Assembly: GCA_047495785.1 (NCBI GenBank)
Contig: JBLDXI010000029.1
Span: 434,001-498,000, forward strand
Source of the DNA: Lepidodermella squamata
Taxonomy: Eukaryota; Gastrotricha
DNA length: 64,000 nt
Direction: 5' to 3'
The translations under genes and the position numbers were made by a program. A model generated the notes under the pieces. The model was given only the letters and a program-made list of their open reading frames with translations. It ran no database searches and was not told where the DNA came from. Of the stretch, positions 50,301 to 62,698 are shown piece by piece. Numbering within the stretch: the first letter of the stretch is position 1; the number at the start of each line of letters is the position of its first letter.

Positions 50301-53080
50301 TTCGTCGAACAACTCCTCGTAAGGTGGATCAAGTTGTTTGGCAATTCGCGCCGCAACTGCCTTATCAACGCCGATTTCATCCTTCGCCCCAGGCATGATA
50401 TAACTTGAATACAACTGATTCGCCAGCGATTGCAATACAACATCGTCCGGGGTGACTGATTCCGTGAAAAATCTATGGTACTTCTGCAATTCGAGCCAAA
50501 ACAGAAGCGAATTAAGCCAGGATTTATTGTTAGTCTGTCGGATGAAATACTCCAAGAATTGACCGGTTAACGGCTCGAGTTTTAGCGATTTCAGCAACTT
50601 CTCCATGCGATCGCTTCCGAAAAAGTCGGCATTTTCAGCCGGAGTTTTCGGGCGGAGTGGCGGAGCTGTTTTGGCGCGTTCAATCGCCGCTGAGACTGGG
50701 CGAGAATTCGACGTAGCTTCGTCCTCGACATTCAACTCCGTGAAATATGATCGCCTAAATGGCATTTCAGGGTCGCGAGGGGACAGCGGAACTTGAGTCA
50801 GCTTGCAATTAAACCGGCTTGGTTTCGGCGGATTTTGAACCTCTTTCACCCGAGGCATGCAAGATTTCGGCCTCAGAGGTAACACTTTCGGCGTTTTCGG
50901 CTCGGCATAAACCGGTTTTTGATAACCAACCAGCTCGTTTTGATACAACTGATACTCGACGTTATTGTTCAAAAATTCCTTGGTACGAGAATTTTCATGG
51001 ACGAAAAATCGAACAGCCCAATAGCTGATAATTATTTGCATAATTTGCGGCTGAATTTTTGATAGGTGTTCGAAATTCCAGTTATCAGGGTCCTCCAAGT
51101 TCAATTGTTGGCGTAAAGCTGTTGATAAACAGAATTCGCCGCCTGGTTTTAAATATCGCTGGCGCATTGATTGCAAAAATTGACGAACAGGCGGCGTCAA
51201 CTTCAAATTTTCAACCTCCAATTTACGCTTCAATCTATCGATATCAAGCCATAGGCTGAAAATTGGCCAGCCAGAGCTTTGTTTCATAAATTTCTCGAAT
51301 GAACGTAAAATTTCGAGATTCGAAATGGCCTGGACAGATTTTTTCGGTGATTTTTCCTCGTCATCATTAGCCGGGAAAACGTCGCCGGAAATTGATTCGA
51401 CCTCGCCGTCTTCTTGTTCCAGCATCTCAGCTCGTTCGATTAACGATTTAACATCCATTGCTTTCAACTGCTCAACGTCAGGTATGCTGTTGACGATTCG
51501 CTCGAAATGAGGGTTCAACATCAAACGCGATAGCATAGCCTCGGGTGAAACCTCGCGATTCGGGAAAGCTCGTCTCAACGCGGAGATCAACGTTTGCGCG
51601 ACATGGGCATCTTGACACTTCTCCAGCCCAGCCAAGCTCTCGTTTTGATCGTTAGAAACAGCGTTCTGAATAGTAGTGTCTTTCACGCTGATTACGCTGG
51701 CAGGTCGGTCTTCGACTGTTGTTGGAGCTGGTGTCTCAGAGTCGAGATGGCGCATTTCGAGAGGGCCCAGTGGTGACCGCTCGGCGATGCAGATGACTTC
51801 AGATGGAAGAGGTATGATTGATCGGGCCGACCCTACATCGCGGCTTTTGTACGATTCGCTCATCATTTCATCACCACTATCACGACCGCTATCAGTGGTA
51901 ACGATTTCAGATAACGGTGTTGTAGTCGGAAGCGGAATTTCCGAATCAGGTCGAGAAGTTGAAGCGCTCAAGCCTAAAAATGACAGCAAATAATAAAAGT
52001 TCAAGACGAGCGAAAAAAAATGAAAGTTCGAGGGGAGGTGAGAAAAACTGAAGTTACGAAAAGGTAACAACATAATTTTGCTTACACCTAGGGGTAGACC
52101 CAACACCCGATTCTCCTGTTGAAGTCATCGATAAACCTCAAAATTTGGGTCAATTCAGATAACACGACTTACGGCTCGGTCTAGCAGATTTAGGTCGTGA
52201 CATCATTTCTGAGAGTCTTGGTGTGTTGTAATCTGATGAAAACGTGGTCGTAGTGTTTCCGCGACTCAAAGCTGATTGCGTGTAGCGCTGCCCGGCATCG
52301 GTGGTACCAGATGCCCCGTAACACACGTACGTATCCTCTAAAGCATATTTATCTGTTTTTGTGGCTTTCCGTAGCTTTGGTGGCTTCTTTGGGGGAGGAC
52401 TGTCATCATATACGACACTAGTTCGACCAGAAGCTCGATAGATAGCTGCTGCTTGGATTAGCAGTCTTCCCATTCGGTAATAATGATATAGATCGCTGTT
52501 CATAAATAATGGAAGACGGTTAGATTTGATCCATTCGTTTGCGGTTTCACTTTCCAGCATCTTAGATGAAGGAATAAACATAGTAAACGCCCAAAATTAA
52601 CGTAAGATTTTACCTCGACTGAAAACTCAGATTTTATGTTAGGGGGATCCTTGATATCGAACTCCATTGGCAACAGCGTGATGGGGCGAAAAGCATGTAA
52701 GCCCGCAAGCTTCTGCGATTCTGGCTTCGGCCTTGCATAATGAACTGCTTCGCGTATCATGGAAACGACATTTTCTCGATCAGAGCTTTTCAACTCAAAC
52801 ATGAACGTAACTGGGTTAAACCTAAGGGTTTCGGTGAAGATCTGAAAAGCAACTTCATCGAAGTGTTCATCAGCATTGCAAATTTACTCACCGGTTGAGC
52901 CAGAAATTCATTGAAACAATCTCGGAAATATCGATCCGTAGAAAGTAGCTCTTCCTAAAATTGAGAAATCGGAGATTATGACGGCGAAAAACGTTAGGAA
53001 TGACTTACGAAATCATCTTGCGATATATCGCTTGGAATCAATTTGACGGATAGACTATCAAGTGCGGGTGAATCACTCAT
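47308..53080 (-). CDS. RGS22: Regulator of G-protein signalling 22 (RGS22), about nine exons
   Basis: Exons: 53080-53009, 52954-52892, 52841-52614, 52560-52173, 52136-52086, 51973-50219, about 49873-48985, 48111-48006, 47948-47308; roughly 1,400 residues (human 1,264). RGS22 is a testis and cilium-enriched protein with several RGS-like helical domains reported to bind G-alpha subunits. Seen: the N-terminus EELLSTDRYFRDCFNEFL and ANEWIKSNRLPLFMNSDLYHYY; a first RGS-like domain (SFEKFMKQSSGWPIFSLWLDI) and a second (LLKSLKLEPLTGQFLEYFIRQ...LFWLEL). A third, best conserved, is ELENFRLFLEQNATGMDLFCWMDVEAYRRL...YFFGAGSPANK. Near the end are DIPPELAEKIVWHRKELGAYLFRDAQ and a charged tail. The exon 6-7 junction is unresolved; a 13-base microexon near 49975 would restore phase. 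Identification is firm. Confidence 0.88.
48112..48984 (-). other. RGS22 intron 7
   Basis: An 873-base AT-rich intron; no gene, repeat or RNA recognised. Confidence 0.6.
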
Positions 53081-53237
53081 GTTCAAAACCCTAGCCTGGC
53101 AAAATGAAAGAAATTACAGTAACATATTTTCAGTAAAACACAAAACAGAATGAAATGCGCAAAACACCATTAATCTGCTTAACGTAATTATACCTCGTTG
53201 TTAACGAATAAGACCATTACTCAGCATAATCAATTAG

Positions 53238-53262
53238 TAGGATAGTAGGATAGTAGGATAGA
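53238..53262. repeat. Tandem TAGTAGGA-type repeat
   Basis: Three adjacent copies of an 8-base unit of the form AGTAGGAT, non-coding. Confidence 0.8.
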
Positions 53263-53378
53263 GAAGAGCAACTTAGGTTAACTAAGTTGCCGACTAGTTT
53301 ACGAGCGGCATGGGGCATGATCCTTAGATCAGCACTTCAGCTATTCTGACAAGAATTGGATAGAACTGTAATAGAAAC

Positions 53379-53406
53379 ACAGTCAGGATCAGGATCAGGA
53401 TCAGGA
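53379..53406. repeat. Tandem AGGATC hexamer repeat
   Basis: About four copies of AGGATC in a row, preceded by a diverged AGTC unit. Confidence 0.8.
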
Positions 53407-53976
53407 ATTACGATTTCTCCTCCCCCTGATGGACTCAAGCTTTCGCCATAAGGCGGAGCTAGTGAGAAAATCGCGAGCTTACGCTCTAGGAAGTCTTCTT
53501 CGGAAAGCTACTAACTGAATCTGACCTAAAATGAAAAATGGCACCTAATGAAAGCTACTAGATGTTAGCTCTTCTGACTTGGGTGGCACGACAATGCCTT
53601 CATTACATTCTTTTTGGCTGAAATTAATTGATAATTAGCAAGTGATGATCCGAGTTATCGACTATGTTTCTTCTAGGTGATACTTACGGAATTGTGTATC
53701 CATGGTTTTATGAATTTTTGCATTCATTTTTCTGAGATAATTTAAAAATAAAATGCAAAATTTACAAAAGTAATATAGGTGAGAAATTTTTAACTTGTGG
53801 TTAGTTAAATCGGGACACGGGCGCAGGGCGACTCCTTGGAAAAAGTTCCCGCTTTCAGACCACTCCGGGCTGCGGTGGAAGGAAGCATGGAGTTTACTGT
53901 TTGAAATCGAAGAGAGCATATGGCTAGATATATTTATTTGCTATTTTTTTTTATCAGAATCAAGTTCTGCCCTGCC

Positions 53977-53998
53977 GGGATCCGGGATCCGGGATCTC
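53977..53998. repeat. Tandem GGGATCC repeat
   Basis: Three adjacent copies of a 7-base unit GGGATCC; the unit contains a GGATCC palindrome. Confidence 0.8.
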
Positions 53999-54281
53999 AG
54001 GCATATTCCATGGCATTTTTATACTCATCTACCCCATCTACATGCTTCAGTCCAAGCTCATCCCAATTGGAACGGACAATGACCGATAGACCATTTGACT
54101 GTGATGTCTCATTGCGTGAATATTCTGCGACTTCTTCCGGAATGTTGCAGTGGCATTGTTGAATGTCCCGATGTTTAATGTACAATTTATTTTGTCTTGC
54201 TGAACCTTGCATTCAAACTGAATCTCGTAGATCAAATGGGACTACTGACTAAATACATGCTTATTTTATTCTAGATTAGTT

Positions 54282-55606
54282 ATGGACGAAATGAATTATC
54301 CTCAATTTCGGTTTAACCCTCAAGCCGAAGATTTTGTTCCTGCCGCATGGTCACCTCCTTCGGCGTCTGCGCCGACACCGTCGGTTGATCCGCCGGTGAC
54401 AATGAATAAAGTTGAGGTGAGTGTCTATTAATTCCCAGTTTGGTCTACAGTATTATTGAACGCCAGATGAAAACTGCTTTGAAAGATCGATTGCGATATG
54501 AGCTTGAATTAATTCAACGTGACCCTGAAGAAGTGCATACTGTCGCAATCAGCATTCGTAGAGAATACGAAGAAGCTCAAGCTTTCCGAAACGAAGTTAT
54601 CCATTTATTGCTTGATGAAATAATGGCCTTGGTAAGCATTAATTTCGTCTGAAATGAGAAGCTTAACCTGGCGTTATATAGGCTATGAGCAAAGACAGCT
54701 TCGCATACAATGGTGCTCGTTTGTGTTGTATGCTTTCCGAATTCAAAGAGCTCATGGGTAATAGAAGCTTGGAGGCTGATCAGCAGTTTTTCCACTTCGA
54801 CGATCTCCTAATGGACCGGTAAATTTCGGCGACTCATCCCCAAAATTGGCAGCTAAAGATAACTTTTTTGCAGATTGTACAATGAGTTCACGTACGCGAA
54901 AGAAGCATCGATAACGGGTAATTGCCAGCCACGTATCCATAATTTCTTGGTTTTCTTCGGGACCCTAATCACTCAGAAACAGGTAAGAACCAGTTGAACA
55001 GCTGAAGCAGGGCTAATTTTGTTGTCTTTAGATGCCGTTTTTGATCCAGCGAGAGTTATTATTTTTTCTACGGGACTTGTTGAACAATCAAAACTACTTT
55101 AAGACCATTACGACTGTAATAAAGGTATTGAGCGTCGGAGATGATCAGAAGCGATTTTAATGCATTGTCATTAGATCGGCGGGTCTTTTTTCGACTCATG
55201 CGAAAGTCGGTGGGTCCTAGATTCTGTGATGAGGCGTCTGCTGAAAGTAGCTAGGACCCTGCCAAAAGACAGCCTTTCACATCGCCAGTTATATAGCCTC
55301 GTGGAACTGCGCGCCGTAGGGTGGGACTGGGACGATACGTCAAACGATTTTGCTGCTTTAAATGTCAATGCGGCCGATGTTATAGCGCCGGCAAGTGGTT
55401 ACGAACAGATTGCGCCGTACAATTCAATGGCGTTTGGGTTTGGCCAAAATGAAATGGACGAATTCGTGCGTGAAGAGTGAGTTATTTAAGGCGTGGAATT
55501 GCTTGAATTTAATGGAAATTGGTGTTACAGTGAAATTGACGAGGAGGCTTCCGAAGCGTACGAACAATTTTTGCGCCAAACCGGTCAGCTGGGGCCAATG
55601 CCGTGA
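54282..55606 (+). CDS. PAIP1: Poly(A)-binding protein-interacting protein 1 (PAIP1), PAM2 motif plus MIF4G domain
   Basis: Probable exons: 54282-54416, about 54451-54631, 54682-54818, 54874-54982, 55032-55124, 55175-55476, 55531-55606; about 340 residues. PAIP1 binds PABP and eIF4A/eIF3 and stimulates translation of polyadenylated mRNA in the cytoplasm. A PAM2-type motif lies at residues about 10-23 (RFNPQAEDFVPAAW). A compact helical MIF4G domain follows, with AISIRREYEEAQAFRNEVIHLL, YNGARLCCMLSEF, IHNFLVFFGTLI and FLRDLL. The acidic tail ends DEFVREE-D-EIDEEASEAYEQFLRQ, matching the C-terminal PABP-binding end of PAIP1. Junctions from exon 2 onward are in phase. The first junction is off by phase with the GT-AG sites seen, so the first exon may have another end or be an alternative exon. 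Confidence 0.82.
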
Positions 55607-56868
55607 AATGGAACCAAGTTATACGCCTCGTTGTTTCTGTGAAAGGAATGGAATCTTGATTGATTTTTGGCTGATGTTTTAATGATGATGATTGATAAAT
55701 GACGAAAAAATGAACCAAAAACTCCACCTTAATAAATATCTATAATTTTTCGGTTTTGTCAATTCTCAGTTGTGCGAATCTGTATTCATCTGCTTTGTAC
55801 CGACTCTGCAATAAATGCGCTCGTTGTTTTTCGTGGTGATGACATGAGGCATTGGCTCTTGGTGATTCGTGTAACCAACCAAACACATATTATCTGCCTG
55901 TATTTTTTTGGATGAGCTGAAAACCAGGCGTAAAAAAGTCCACTATAAGTTTTCTACTTGCGATTACTACTTTAAGCTGCTTTCTTAGTGTAAAATGTAA
56001 CATCAGATCAGCACTTTTGTACTCGTCGAGATCTTGGTGAGGAAAATATACGGCGTAGATATGATTTCATACTCAGTGGTGTAACTAGCGGTTTAATTTA
56101 CCTTGATTCCACGGGTTCGTTGATTTTTTTTGACTGGAGATTCGCACTTATTGTTTTTAAATGATCTGTCCGTGCGTGTTCATTGTCGTCTGTAAAACTT
56201 GGCATTATCATCATTTTTCAAGAGTCGAGACTTCGGCTTGAGAAAACCAGCACCAAGTTCCCGTTCCTTGAACGTATTTTTCGTGGCGAGAGGTGGTGAT
56301 GATTTTTTGGACCTAAATGAATGATGATCATCCGTGTGCGTATGTATGTTTTTTTGTTTTTCTCGTCGCGCGCGTCCTTCAATAAATCTTAACTATGTCA
56401 TCAACAGAGAGCAGTAATTTTGTTATGATCAGCATGTGTTAATCGTCTCTTCTATGACAATGCGTCGTTATAATAATAATATTCCATGAGGTGCAGTTCA
56501 TCTTTGAGTAATAACTTTGCAGAAAACATGAAATAAAAATAAATAAAACAACACTTTGAAAAAATATTGCCTGCACGTAGCGTTGAAGAAGCCGAATCAG
56601 ACTGCATAAGTCCAACAATTTAACGAATTTTTCGGGATTGTTTATTCACGAAATTCTGACATTGCAAACATCGGTGTATTTGGGAGTATTTCAACATCGC
56701 AAACACTAGCAAATGCACCCCGCGAGTAATATTCCACAAAACCGCAGAAAACGTAAGTTTCACGCCAAAACCACCTCAATTGAAGCTTCAGGATTTATAA
56801 TTGCCAATATGGCTCGTTAACTTCTTATAGTTTCCGCTACATTTACGCTGATAAAACATGGTGTTTGT
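55607..56868. other. Intergenic gap between convergent PAIP1 and NB-ARC-ankyrin genes
   Basis: AT-rich, no coding signal. An AATAAA near 55732 is a plausible PAIP1 polyadenylation signal. Confidence 0.55.
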
Positions 56869-59800
56869 CTAGCTTTTCTCGACCACATCAAGGACCTTGG
56901 TAACTCCCTTATTGCCCTGAGCAGCTGCCAACATACGCGCCGTTTTGCCTTCTCGGTTTTTCAAATCGACCCGCGCACCGGCCTTGATAAGCATGTCCGC
57001 GATATGGGTGAAACGTTGGAACGAAGCGTGCATCAAAGTTGTGTAACCAGCCACATCCTGCCGATTGACATTAGCTCCTTTCTCCAGCAACATCATCATC
57101 ACAACTATTTCCATTTTTCGAACTGCTCGGAACAGTGCAGTTTGCTGGATTGAATTGCTGCAAGCATCGACTGGGATTCCCATTGAGATCAGTTGCTCGC
57201 ATAGGGCTTTGTTTCCGACGCCAGCTAGCGAGATGAAAACAGTTTCTCTGAAAGATCGACCGAAGCCGTCATCAGGCAGGGAAATCAGGGGCTCGAAATT
57301 ACCAGTGAAGGCGGCTCGGGCAATTTCAATGATTCGCTCAGGTTGAGGGATTTTCATTGATAGCAGCTTGTGAGCGATCTCCCAAGAACCATCTTCAAAT
57401 GCAAATATCAGACCTGACATCAGCTCATGGTCGCTAGGAGCGCGAGTCGCATGATCAATGAATTTGCTAACTAAATCCAAATTCTTCTGTCGAACAGCAT
57501 TCGTCAAACAACACAGGCCGAACTTATTAGGCAGTAATACGTCCGAACCCGCTTTTAGAAGGGCATCGATAACAATGGCCTTATCCTTCTCGTCATTCCA
57601 ACCTGATAACGCGGTCATGAGGGGAATATCGCGAGTTTTGTTCTGTGCATTCACGTTGGCACCAAAAGCCAGCAAAGTTTGCAATACTTCGACCCTGCAA
57701 CAACTTGCGGCCTTGAATAATGGCGTTTCCTCATTTTTGTCTCTGGCCTCAAGATCAGCTCCGCAATCGATGACTTGCTTGACCAAAGCAGCTTTTCCAC
57801 TGTCACAGGCCATGTATAAGGCCGATCGGCCGTTCCGATCTTTCAATTTCATCTCGGCTCCCTGAGTAAGAAGAAATTTCGCTACCTCGCTGCGGCCTGA
57901 TCTCAGTGCAAGTGAAAGAGCCGTTTTGCCGCGATTACTTCTATCATTGACTGTGACGCCTCTATCCAAGAGAAATTTGACGCATTCAAACTGCCCAGCA
58001 GATGCAGCATGCATAAGAGGAGTGTAGCCATTAGAGTCAAATGAGTCCAACCTAGCTCCTCCTTTCGAAATAAGATATTTGACAATGTCAAGATGACCAA
58101 TTCGAAGTGCAATAACAAACGGAGTATTAGAACTCTGGTCAGTTTGATTCATGTCAGCTTTGAGATTTTCGACCAGCCATTTAACTAAATGCAGATGCCC
58201 TTCTTTAGCAGCAAGAATTAGCGCGGACCTCTTCTGAGCGTCTACAGCGTCAATTTTTGCCCCGTAATCATGTAGAACTTTCGCGGCTTCTAGATGACCA
58301 GCTTCACATGCGGTCAGAAATGGAGTCATTTTCGTCCAATCGCCAAGGCCTGACTCAACATCGGCCCCTTTTCTGAGCAACAGTTTGATGCACTCAGCAC
58401 TACCATTTCTGCAGGCTGGGATAAGAGCTGAGTCATAAACGGCATATCGGTCAAGTAGGACCTTAACCACTTTGGATCTCCCTGTCCTGGCGGCAGCAAC
58501 AAGAGGTGACTCGACCCACGAGCTTTCTGCTTCAATTTTAGCCCCATTCTCTAGCAACAGGAGGACGATTTCGACAAACCCAAGCCTCGATGCAATAAGC
58601 AAAGGGGTTTGCTTGTAATCGTCCACAGCTTGAACTTTAGCTCCATTCGACAACAGCATCTTCGTCAAATATAAATGATTAGTTTGAACAGTCGAAAGGA
58701 GCAAGCTATCGAGATTATTGCATTGCTCGAAGCTGTCCACGACAGCGAATTTTTTGATGTCGGAGTCTTCAAGCTTTGACAAGATTTTAATGACAGTTTC
58801 ACGCTTCCACTGGCTGAAAGCTGAGATTAGACTGCCTCCCCCAGCTTTCTGAATCATGTCGATTCGGATAGAAGATAGACTCCTATTCGGCTGCTCCTTC
58901 ATGCGAATCAGCTCCCAGAAAATTGGATGCAGATAGGCACAGTTTATAGCCTTTTCGTTTGTCGTCAAGCACAACAGACCAATATCTTGAAGCTGCCGGC
59001 AAACCAGCTCCGTATCAGCGGAAGTCAACTTCCAAATATCGCTTAGAAAAGGCATTGGAACGCCTTCCCAAGCGCCGAATAGAAGAAATGCGCTTAATTT
59101 AAGCCTAAAATCTTCGCCGATGGAATCAAGGGAGCCTTGGAGAGTTTCTCCAAACGGTGGGAACCGTTTTACTAGCTTTGCGTAAGATTTTTCCGAGCCG
59201 TGATTCTCGGATATTTGGCGATTCAACAGCCGCGCGGCCCAGATAATTTTCAGCGCAAGGCCGTTTGCCGCTATTGTTAACTTTCTTAGCTGATAATCAC
59301 TGAAAAAGCCTTTCAGATCTGCCTCGTAAAAGAATTCCGAAGCTTGGCTGTACGGCATGTCAGGGACCTTGTAAATATGACTCGAGTCGATGATCACTTG
59401 ACCAGATTTAGTTTTCAAAAGCTGGGAGAGGTCAGATGTTATGATGCAGCACATCAAGGAGCTGCATTCTCTGTACAGCGATTCGATTGGAGTGAACGTG
59501 TCCAAGTGATCAAAGACAAACAAGACTCGTTGCTTTTTGACCCTTTCGAAATAGTCGATGATTTGCCGGACCTGGGTGAAGGCTGCTACCTCTTTGGGAT
59601 TATATCTGCCCTCGGGATGGGCTAGCTTAGTTCCAAAGTCGATGAAATCGCGGATGAAGTTGGGATTTTGAGAATAACGCCAATGTGACCAGTTGAGCCA
59701 TGCGATCACGTCGATGCTACATTCTCGTTGGAAGAAGGTATCATTCGTCGGATCGCGAAAGACCTTGCTGAGTAAAGTGCTTTTGCCGACGCCGCTCGGA

Positions 59801-60939
59801 CCATGAACTATATAAACCGATGCTCCTGATAGTTAGAAGGAAATATCAGAACAATCTTGAAAGGATAAAGCTTTTCTCACTTCTCAATTCTTGACATGAA
59901 TAAGCTATAATCGACCGCTTCAAGGCGATTTCAGATTCAGCTCGAACGACATATCCGTCAGTGATGTATGGAACGTCGGTCAGCCTTTTATAAGGTAAAG
60001 CCTAAATCATATTAATTTTAAAATCTCTCAAATTACTGGAGCTTCGGATTTGAAGAATACAAATCATTGGGCCGATTTTTACTGACGGGAGAACGCTTTA
60101 TCACGGGAGCAGCAGAGCTATATCTGGGCGAAGTGATTTGCTGTTTATCATCCACTGCCATCTCGACTATGAGCTGAAAAGCTGTTGATAGGTTCCCTGA
60201 AGCCTGGCTGATTACACGATCAAACCAGCCATTTATTCTGGTCTTTGACCCTTTGAGTTCATGTAAGAGGATTTGCGTGAAAACTTCTCTGGGCCACGGT
60301 TCCATATTGTAGGTCTCGTTCACAATTTCATGCCAGCGAGGCTCTGATGCTCTCATAATAGTCTCGTTCCATTTCCTTGTTATCACCACACAGGGTACTG
60401 AGTATTTGTCTGCAATTTCGCTCCTGATGAATCGCAGCAGTGGAAGATGAAACACGTCATCGAAGATGATGAGTTTTCGATGGTTACTGTCCGTAGCATC
60501 CGGAAGGTCTTCAGAAGATGATTGATTAGGAGTAAATAGTGCTAAACGAAGCTTATCATTGAAGGTCTGCTTTGCAGAGTCATCAAATGCCGTATCATAT
60601 TTACGCCATCGGATGCAGTTGAAATAGACTAAATTGTCGAAATTGCATGAATTTCGGAGAAATTCCTGCTTCGATAAGCAAAATTGCATCAAATAGTCAG
60701 TTTTCCCGATTCCATCATCGCCAGAAACAAGCAAAATGTGAGCGTTTGCTAAATTAGCCAAATATTACGATATTGTAATGCAGGCAGATTGAAACCTAAC
60801 CGTCTCTTAGTCTCCGTAAAGACTGCTCGAGCGATTCGAAATCATTATGCCTGTAGCATTTAGATATCCGTTCAAAAGGTATTCCAGCAACGTATAGAGT
60901 GGGGATCTCTCTGCACTCGAGATCGTTTGAAGCCGTCAT
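56869..60939 (-). CDS. STAND NTPase with two tandem NB-ARC-like domains and about 16 ankyrin repeats
   Basis: Exons: 60939-60801, 60748-60087, 60001-59881, 59825-56869. Splice phases agree and the product is 1,292 residues. After a 46-residue start there is a first P-loop module: Walker A GDDGIGKT at 56-63, Walker B KLIIFDDVF near 138-146, and a QASGNLSTAFQL segment resembling the GLPLA motif. A linker LTDVPYITDGYVVRA leads to a second module: Walker A GPSGVGKST at 316-324, Walker B VLFVFDHLD near 408-416, ANGLALKIIWAARLL, and a winged-helix-like region ending near residue 640. From about 678 to the end run some 16 ankyrin repeats with the usual TPLxxAxxxGxxxxVxxLLxxGA pattern. The layout resembles animal NLR/APAF1-type signalling switches, which assemble on ligand binding. 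No death, CARD or TIR domain was seen. Function unknown. Confidence 0.85.
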
Positions 60940-62698
60940 CGAAAAGCTATTATTACCACGGGTAGCCTATCTATATGCTTAGCATCACCTACCATTCATC
61001 GATCCTACGCACAGGACTGCCGATCAATAGAATTACCAGGTGACAGGCAAATCGATTTTAGCCGCGTGGAAACATTATAGGAACAAGTTTAAAAATTAAC
61101 TATGTCATGCCCTATATAAAAATGCAGCGGTAAGACGGAACACACGTTCAGCGTAATTTCTTGTGAACATTCTGGGAAGTTCCAGGTAAAAAAATACCGA
61201 CACCACTGAATAGCATCGATACAGATAAAAATAAGTATGTTCAAACAATCGTCAAGTGCTTTTTGCAAAAGGCGGTGAAATGGTTCCAATGAGACACATT
61301 ATCGTCCATTTGGTGGTAGCACTACTTTTCAAACGACCTGATCGGAACGTAGACCATTTTGTTATCATTTTTCAGTAATTTTGTTGAATCATTCAGTATA
61401 CTCATGCAGCCATATAGTAAAAACTCGTTTTAATTGATCGGTTATTAAGAATCAAAGCTATAATTTGGAAATACGAATTCGATAGCTACATGAGGTCGGT
61501 GTTTTTTCGCTGTACATTATTTCATCGGCATGAATTGCTCCGGGTGAAAAAAGTGGTCCACATTGCACTTAACAACAGCGCACCTCTGTACCGTTTGCAT
61601 TGGCCTGTTCAAATATTATTTAGCAAGCGAAATGATCTAACCAACACATCATACATCATCGGCATGTATGACAAAAAGACACCCTATAATAAAGTGAATA
61701 ATCACACGATGCCAACAATCAAGTTGACGCAGCTGCTATCAAAATTAAAAAATTCTGCTTCCATAGGGTTGACAGCGCTCAAAAAATTAGGCGAATCAGC
61801 TAAAAAAAATGGCACCTAGATGCCTATAGCAGTCATTATACAGCTTTTCTTTTTAATTTGATTAGCTTGTGAATAGCTTAGTACATTAATTTTGTTGGAA
61901 GCAGCGGTTGGCAATACAATCGATTGGTGAGATCTCCGCAGGGATGAATACACGGGTACGGAGACGCTACCTAAGGATATATAGTTACCGAGATTCGCGC
62001 ATACTGGCTGCATATATTAGAGGGGTGCGCGCCTAGTGGGTCGGAGACGCACCCCACGTTGGGACATGCGGAAAAAGTACCAAGTTGGTTTTCATACGCT
62101 TTGCTACTCTATTAGGCACATATTTGCCGACGCTTCTTTAATTTTTGCGCTTAAGCGTAATTCCTAATTTATCGGCGGCCAAACTACACACACAACAGCA
62201 AAGTCAGCTCGATATATTTGCTAAATCGACAATTAAGACTAGTTTACCCTTTACCTCGATCTACCTGTTTAACACATCAGAAATTACTGAAGATAGCGCT
62301 AGTCGTCGCGATTTTTGCTGCTCATACATTTGAGAAAATTAAATTGGATGTTGGTATATTCAGACCCAATCCCAACCCTAAACTTAAACTCAATCCACTG
62401 TAAAAGGCAGCTAAATAGCACTGAGCATAATTTTAGCTGCGGTTAGCTGCAAAATAAGAGCTATTTAAAGGGACATTGGACGGCTTATTACCAGATTCAG
62501 CTAATTAGCCCAAATATCTAATAAACCCTCCTATGTTTCTCTTAATAGTTCATAAACCGCCGACTCCATTCTTTCTCCGAGCTAATTAGCTGCCTTTTTT
62601 CTTAGTGGCCTGTTTGTGTGTTCGTGGTTGTTAACTATGGGTCACACTCGATGAGAAAATATGTGCTTACCTAGTTCATAATTTTAATAATATTAATA
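60940..62698. other. Intergenic region between the NB-ARC-ankyrin gene and the second receptor
   Basis: AT-rich. Both flanking genes are transcribed outward, so their promoters should lie here. A 109-codon frame at 61490-61819 has basic, unremarkable composition and no recognised domain, and is probably chance. Nothing else identified. Confidence 0.5.

Larger units (their letters stand above)
53081..54281. promoter_or_regulatory. Divergent intergenic region between RGS22 (-) and PAIP1 (+) with short tandem repeats
   Basis: Both genes are transcribed outward from this region, so it should hold both promoters. It contains three short tandem repeats (near 53238-53262, 53379-53406 and 53977-53998). 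On the plus strand an acceptor TTTTATTCTAG ends about ten bases before the PAIP1 start, implying a spliced 5' leader for PAIP1. Open frames present look random. Confidence 0.45.

Noticed and set aside
61490-61819. 109-codon frame as a gene
   Set aside because: No domain, signal or neighbours in support; composition is that of AT-rich spacer.
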